Shown here: positions 58,720-64,000 of the stretch, piece by piece
Layout: every line of letters starts with the position of its first letter
How positions within the stretch are numbered: position 1 is the stretch's first letter
NCBI GenBank assembly: GCA_039545295.1
Contig: BCIK01000001.1
Coordinates: 1,550,001 to 1,614,000, forward strand
Reading direction: 5' to 3'
Length of the DNA stretch: 64,000 bases
From: Udeniomyces pyricola
Taxonomy: Eukaryota; Basidiomycota; Tremellomycetes; Cystofilobasidiales; Mrakiaceae
Notes under the pieces: model-generated
Databases searched by the model: none
The model's input: only the letters and a program-made list of their open reading frames with translations
What the model was told of the DNA's origin: nothing
Position numbers and translations under genes: made by a program

Positions 58720-60758
58720 ATGGCTCAGCGCATATCCACCCCCGAAGAGCTTAAGGTAGGTCTGTCAAGCTCGACGTCGTACAACCTCCTAATCTAGATT
58801 CACTTGAGCCGACTTCTCACCCATGCTTCCTTCCCCTTGTTCCTTGCCGTTTCCCTTTAGGCAACCCTCGACAAGTTCGACACCCTTCTCTTTGACTGTG
58901 ACGGAGTACGTCCGGTATTCCCCTTCCTTCCCACAGTCCCTTGGCTCCTCGAACGTTGCTCATGCTCAACGTGCTCATTCGTCACGTTAACCTTTTCAGG
59001 TCATCTGGCAAGGCGACAAACTCGTGCCAGGAGTCGTTGACGCTCTTCGTCATTTCCGGTCCCTCGGTGCGACCCAACCTCTGAAGCTTGTTCCTCATCG
59101 ACTATCGCTTTAGATTCTCTGCTCTGACTTCCTCTCGTCATGCTTTGATAGGCAAGGACATTATCTTTGTCTCCAACAATGCGACGAAGTCGCGCCCTCA
59201 ATACAAGGCCAAGTTTGATAAGCTCGGCATCGAGGCCTCCGAGGTACGCATAACTCCCCCCCTCCCCCCTTCTTGCTCTATCTACGTTTGATCCATCCTG
59301 GCTCACACTCTGTCCGCGCTGACTTTTGCTACCTAACTCCCTCTCACTATGATATGTAAACTGACCTTCTTATTTTATCTCCTGCCCATACGTGGCTCCA
59401 CGATCTTCCAGGATGAAATCTTTGGCTCGGCCTACGCTTCCGCCGTTTACATCAGTCAGATCCTCAAGTTCCCCAAAGACAAAAAGGTCTACGTCATTGG
59501 TGAAAAGGGACTTGAAGACGAGCTCAGGTCAGAGGGTATCTCATGCTGTGGTGGAAGCGTGCGTATTGAAAAACTTTACTCCAATCGTAGCCTTGTGGAT
59601 GAGATCGGGGTAAGATTGTTGACTTTTCGCCGGCTTTTTTTCTTTGTTTCGACTGATCATACTCGCTGGATAGGACCCCGAGGAGTGCAAACCTATGCCT
59701 TCGATGAATTTTGCAGAGATCACTCCGGACAAGTCGGTCGGTGCCGTCCTCTGCGGGTGAGTCTCATGTTGAAAAATATCACCTCTTTGGCCTCTGCTCT
59801 TTATTCTTCCTCCACACTAACCATTGATGGTGACCAGATTTGATACCCAGATCAACTACCGCAAGCTTGCTAAGGCTTACACCTACATTATGGATGGTGG
59901 AGCCGAGTTCATCCTCACCAATGATGATTCGACATTCCCCTCAAACGGCACGTGAGTAGCTCTTGCCTTTTTCCTTCGTCTCTATTTTCTGCAATGGTCA
60001 ATACAAGTCCCGAGTTGTTGGGCTGCGAAGGGGTATCTGACCTCGTGTCCGTGCTGTCATTGAGCTGTCTAGGTTTTACCCAGGCAGTGGTGCCATCTCT
60101 GCTCCCCTCCGCTATGCCACAGGCAAGGTTCGTATCTCAAACAGGCAATCTTTGCTCAATCCAGTGTTCTCATGATACCACCAGAGACTGATGCTCTGCT
60201 TCGACTATAATCTCCCGCCTCATGACACATCCATCAGACTCCGACTGTCGTTGGCAAGCCGAACAAGACCATGATGGATTGCATCGTTGCCAAGTGAGTC
60301 AGGTCGAAAGGTGTTTGCCGTTGCCATATCACCGTTGTATTGTATCGACTCGACTATGCTCAGTCAGCCTTTCTTAAAACCCCATCCATTTATCTTGTCG
60401 AACAAAAGACGACACTTTGACGTTTCCCGTACGCTTATGATCGGCGATCGACTCAACACGGACATCGAATGTGAGTATATCCTTCCCTTTTGTGGTTTTT
60501 TAATATATAATTATATTTTCATCCTGGCCTTCTATACTTAGCCAATCATTTCCTGGCCCCAACGTTGATGGTTACTACCCTTGCTATATTTCAGTTGGCA
60601 ACCAAGGTGGATGCTCGACCCTTCTCGTCCTCACAGGTGTCTCCCAGGCCGAGGAGATTGAGCCTGGGCACCCTAAAAACACAAGCGGGACCGTTCCGAC
60701 GTACGTCGTGCAAAGTCTGGGCGATTTCGCTGTCCTTGCTGATGGACAGGGCAAATAG
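58720..60758 (+). CDS. PHO13: HAD-family p-nitrophenyl/phosphoglycolate phosphatase Pho13
   Basis: This HAD phosphatase clears damaged metabolites such as phosphoglycolate. About twelve small exons are used. Exons 1-4 give MAQRISTPEELK, ATLDKFDTLLFDCDG, VIWQGDKLVPGVVDALRHFR and GKDIIFVSNNATKSRPQYKA. FDCDGVIW carries the DxD nucleophile and proton donor, and FVSNNA is motif II. Later exons give EIFGSAYASAVYISQILKF, DKKVYVIGEKGLEDELRSEG, SVGAVLCG, FDTQINYRKLAKAYTYIMDG, LTNDDSTFPSNG, TPTVVGKPNKTMMDCIVAK and the acidic motif TLMIGDRLNTDIEFG. It ends STLLVLTGVSQAEEIEPGHP ... at 60756-60758. Length is about 310 residues. All motifs of the family are intact. Small exons with introns within motifs are typical of this genome. 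Confidence 0.9.
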
Positions 60759-61179
60759 AGACAGATGACTGTATGAGTGGGCATTGGGCGTGGATCGCTC
60801 AAGAGACATGTCAACAAAAATAAGGGAGCTGATCGAGCCGCCGAGCCGCAGTGCCGCGAGGGATCGGTGGGAGGAAGAAGAGAGCTGTGCTAGAGTGTGT
60901 ATCGTTAGAGAAATCCGTTCTGGTTGCCCGTACAATACATGTCGTTACCCGCGGTACGCGATTTGTCACTGAGAGAAGGGGAAAACGAAAGAAGCGGAGA
61001 TATGGAGCATGGCGTCGGTTTGCTTTTGCCAATCATGGCAAGCACACGCGACACGCGAGTACGCGACAATGTGCCGGTCCGGTGCGAATGCATAGTCGAT
61101 CGTGCGTCCCGCTCAAACAGTGGTGATCTTGCCTTTGCCCTCGGCCCCAACCACCACTACTTCGCGTGTCGCCATCAAG
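60759..61179. other. Intergenic region PHO13-GGT
   Basis: This holds the 3' flank of PHO13 and the upstream region of the next gene on the same strand. No gene is seen. Confidence 0.5.
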
Positions 61180-64000
61180 ATGCTGCCCAACTCATTCCTT
61201 TCCTTGTATTCTCTCATTCTTGCCAACTTAATCCCGTCATCTTCTCCTCCACCTACCAAGGGCGCGGTCTCGTGCGAGCTTCGACAGTGCTCCGATATTG
61301 GGAGTAGCTTCCTTCAAAAGGGGGGCAACGCAGCCGATGCCATGGTCGCCATGTGTGCTTGCGTAGGCGTCATTGCCAGTTACCATTCCGGTTTTGGAGG
61401 TGGTCAGTGTTCGGTTCACATTACGTTCATCTCTTCAGACGGGGAGGCAATGGAGTTCAGTGGAGGCGAGCAAGCCAAAGTAGGAGATAAGCGGCCTGCT
61501 TACATCAGCTTCGGCCAATTGCTGATGATGTAACAAATCACCTTGCCATGTTTCTCTCGCCCTCTACATCTCTCTCACCTTAGGTGGTTTCGCGCTTGTT
61601 CGGTCGAGTAAGGGTGATGACATGGAGTACGAGAGCATTGACTTTCGCTCAGCTGCACCGGTAAAGCCAATAGTCCTTCTTCTGTTCTCATACGCCTTTG
61701 ACATGACCACAACAAAACGAAAGTCACTTGATTCCTTGCTCATCACCAATTCACTAAACATTCCATCCACTCTGTTCACGTCTTTTCTTCTCTTGGCTTG
61801 GCGAGACTAGTCTCGTGTCAATGCATCCATCTTCACCACGAATGAAACCATCTCTACTCAAATCGGTGGACTTTCGGTTGCCGTGCCTGGCGAGCTTCGT
61901 GGACTCGAGACGATTCATGCTAGACATGGCAAGCTTCCCTGGTCGACTCTTCTGCAACCAGCCATCGTGCTTGCTCGGGATGGATTTGTGATCAACCGGG
62001 ATCTGTACGCAGGTTTGTGTTCCTGATTTACTACGCTTATTCTTCGATCCTCTTCTCGACCCTTTATATTGATCGCGATACAACCCAATTGTTGTAGGCA
62101 TGAACGCAACTCAGCCTCACTCAAAAGCACCCACCAACTTTGCCCCGTTCGAGGAGGAGAAGCTGAAGAAGAGCCCCAATCCCCACGACGATGAACCACC
62201 CAGAAGCTTCCTCATCACTGTGCGTCACGACAAGCTGCTCAACCATAACAGCTACGCGCCAGCGATATCTCCACTGACTTGGAGTCTCTGTCTTGATTCT
62301 GACGTAGGACCCTGAGCTTTCCAAGATCTTTGCCCCGCACGGGGAACTCCTGCCGCCTGGATCCATCATCCGGCGGCCAACTTACGCCAAAACCCTCGAG
62401 AAGGTGGCTCGAGAGGGTTCAAAGGCCTTTTATGAGGGGGAAGTCGCAGAGGGGATCGTCAAGGCTGTCAAAAAAGCGGGTGGAATGATGGAGCTCGACG
62501 ATCTGAAGGGGTACCAGGTCCACACTCGTCCGGCTCTGTCCATCAAATACCGCAACTCAACTGTATATGCGCCTCAAGCTCCTTCGTCCGGCTCCATGCT
62601 TCTTTCGACCCTAAACACCCTTAGCGGCTTCGAAGCTCCTTCGTTTTTGAACAACCTGACGACCCATCGACTCGTTGAAGCCCTCAAGGTGAGCCTGCGT
62701 TTTGCTTGAAAATTATCGATCGAAATTAACTCTGCAAAGACTGATGCATACTGTCGTTTTCCAGTTCTCATACGGTCAACGAACGGTCCTGGGCGATCCC
62801 TTCTTTGTCCCAAACGTCCCTGAGCTTCAACAATCCTTCCTCACCCCCTCCTCCGGGGCCACCATCCGTTCGCGCATCTCCGACAACAAGACTAGGGAAG
62901 GCGATTGGTACGACCCGCATGGATACGAGGTCCTTGATGATACAGGGACTTCGGCTCTCGTGGCTGCCGATGACAGCGGATTGGTCGTTACAGTGACGAC
63001 GACGGTCAACCTGTGAGGAATCATTTCTCGCTCTGCGTCCGATTCTTTTTGTTTTCGGTACCGCTTGAGGTCGTGTGGATCTCTCCGCTTAATGCTGACT
63101 CGAGTGGCTCAAACAGGTATTGGGGATCACGCATCATGGTACCCGAGAGCGGGATTGTCCTCAACGACGCTATGGACGACTTTAGTGTCAAAGGTAAGCT
63201 CTTTCTTACAGGCAGTCCCTCGTTCCGGCCCGGAGGTTATCTCACCGCTGCTCTTTGTCCACTGGTGTCACTCTATAAGGTCGAACCAACGCCTTTGGTT
63301 ACCTCCCAACCCCGTCAAACTACAGTCCGTCCCCTATTTCGTCCCTTCCGAATCCCTTCAATTTTTGTTCGAGATCAAAGAAAAGAAGGCGCCTAGCTAA
63401 CGATCCATGTCTCCTCCTTCGATGATCTCTTTGTTGAGTGTGATTAATAACAGTCAAAGGCAACAAGCGACCTCTTTCCTCCATGTCGCCCTACTTTGTC
63501 GAGGACACCCAAGGCGACTTTTTGTTCGCTGGCTCATGTGCAGGTACGTTGACACCCGTCTAGCGCCCACTGCGACGTGTTCCTTCCCGTATTTTGAGCA
63601 TATCGTCCTTTTTCCTCTATCATTCTTCTCCATTTTCGTTCTTACATCACATAGGTGGATCTCGGATCATCTCCGCCAACAGTCAGATCCTTCGGAACGT
63701 CATTGATTTCAACATGACGGCCCTCCAAGCGGTGACGGCTCCTCGCGTGCACGACCAGATCTACCCACCCATCACGACGCTCGAAGGCACGAGTGAAGCC
63801 ATTCAGTTTGAAGGGTACGTCTCTCGAACTCACGGCTCCTTAGCCATGCTACACCCGCTCTTCCTCAAACCGAACCCTCGGGGCTGCACTAAACGAAACC
63901 TTTTCTCTCACCCCTTCTTGATGATTTCTCTCATCTACTTGGTTCTGTTCTCTTTACTTTGACTGTTCAAACCTGTCCTGACCACTGCGTAGGTACCCAC
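61180..64000 (+). CDS. ECM38: Gamma-glutamyltransferase, 3' end outside window (partial)
   Basis: This enzyme cleaves glutathione at the cell surface or vacuole and self-processes at a Thr. The start used (61180) gives MLPNSFLSLYSLILANLIPS, a possible signal/anchor. The sequence KGAVSCELRQCSDIGSSFLQ follows, then KGGNAADAMVAMCACVGVIA and YHSGFGGG. The intron after GGAGGTG removes the frame-shifting piece and leads to GGFALVRSSKGDDMEYESID, with FRSAAP. Later exons give TQIGGLSVAVPGELRGLETI, HARHGKLPWSTLLQPAIVL, NATQPHSKAPTN and LSKIFAPHGELLPPGSIIRR. Then come GSMLLSTLNTLSGF and FSYGQRTVLGDPFFVPNV. The catalytic site is DDTGTSALVAADDSGLVVTV, then YWGSRIMVPESGIVLNDAMD, NPVKLQSVPYFVP, and SRIISANSQILRNVIDFNM. 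An upstream in-frame ATG (61102) is possible. The last exon seen begins at 63994. Confidence 0.85.

Noticed and set aside
61403..61533. Gamma-glutamyltransferase reading through after GFGGG
   Set aside because: The continuing frame (QCSVHITFISS...) ends without family similarity; splicing to GGFALVRSSKG restores the conserved sequence.
1..64000. ACGCGT as a window-wide signal
   Set aside because: By rough count the hexamer occurs about as often as expected across 64 kb, including in coding exons. Only the local clusters upstream of fork genes were kept.
1..64000. Secondary-metabolite or defence gene cluster
   Set aside because: Neighbouring genes belong to unrelated housekeeping pathways, with no synthase, transporter or regulator group.
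1..64000. Transposons or CRISPR-like arrays
   Set aside because: No reverse transcriptase, integrase or transposase motif and no spaced repeat array were seen; repeats are microsatellites and homopolymers only.

Overview
The window is nuclear DNA of a fungus, most likely a basidiomycete. Almost every gene is split by many short introns with GT...AG ends. The proteins look like basidiomycete orthologs, including an Atg101 protein (absent from budding yeast), a fused ergothioneine enzyme Egt1, and a Tof1/Timeless gene with about twenty exons. I cannot fix the genus. Gene density is about one gene per 2.5-3 kb, on both strands. There are no prokaryotic features, no CRISPR array and no recognisable transposon.

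Layout. 1-4.3 kb: the 3' end of a gene with an acidic tail (possibly Rix1/PELP1-like), a reverse-strand alpha/beta-hydrolase, and a small hypothetical gene. 4.75-11.2 kb: the large TOF1 (Timeless/Swi1) gene. 11.8-15 kb: two ribosomal protein genes, RPL34 (-) and RPLP1 (+), diverging from a 1.4 kb promoter region. 15.8-16.0 kb: an intron-containing tRNA-Leu(UAA). 16.7-22 kb: a rhodanese/Cdc25-like protein and MUS81, arranged tail to tail. 22.7-26.4 kb: an unknown protein and D-serine dehydratase (DSD1). 26.9-31 kb: the primase large subunit PRI2 and ATG101, head to head. 31.4-32.1 kb: a small acidic disordered protein. 33.3-36.5 kb: a DUF726 (TMCO4/Mil1-like) membrane hydrolase, then a secreted, sequon-rich protein. 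38.7-42.9 kb: EGT1. 43.4-44.8 kb: UBC7. 45.6-48.6 kb: LCB2. 49.5-52.8 kb: ATP1, head to head with mitochondrial ribosomal protein bL21m. 54.5-58.4 kb: USB1 and a METTL25-type methyltransferase, tail to tail. 58.7-60.8 kb: PHO13. 61.2 kb to the end: a gamma-glutamyltransferase that runs off the window.

Most genes are ordinary housekeeping genes without a shared pathway, and I see no biosynthetic or defence cluster. Three genes act at replication forks (TOF1, MUS81, PRI2), and each has ACGCGT (MCB-type) hexamers in its upstream region. The structurally most interesting points are the single-codon first coding exon of RPLP1, a stop-free TOF1 intron whose length is a multiple of three, a long intron in the tRNA-Leu, a small terminal UBC7 exon behind a G-homopolymer, and several undescribed conserved-looking proteins. 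Exon boundaries were read by eye from splice consensus, reading frame and family similarity, and need transcript support.
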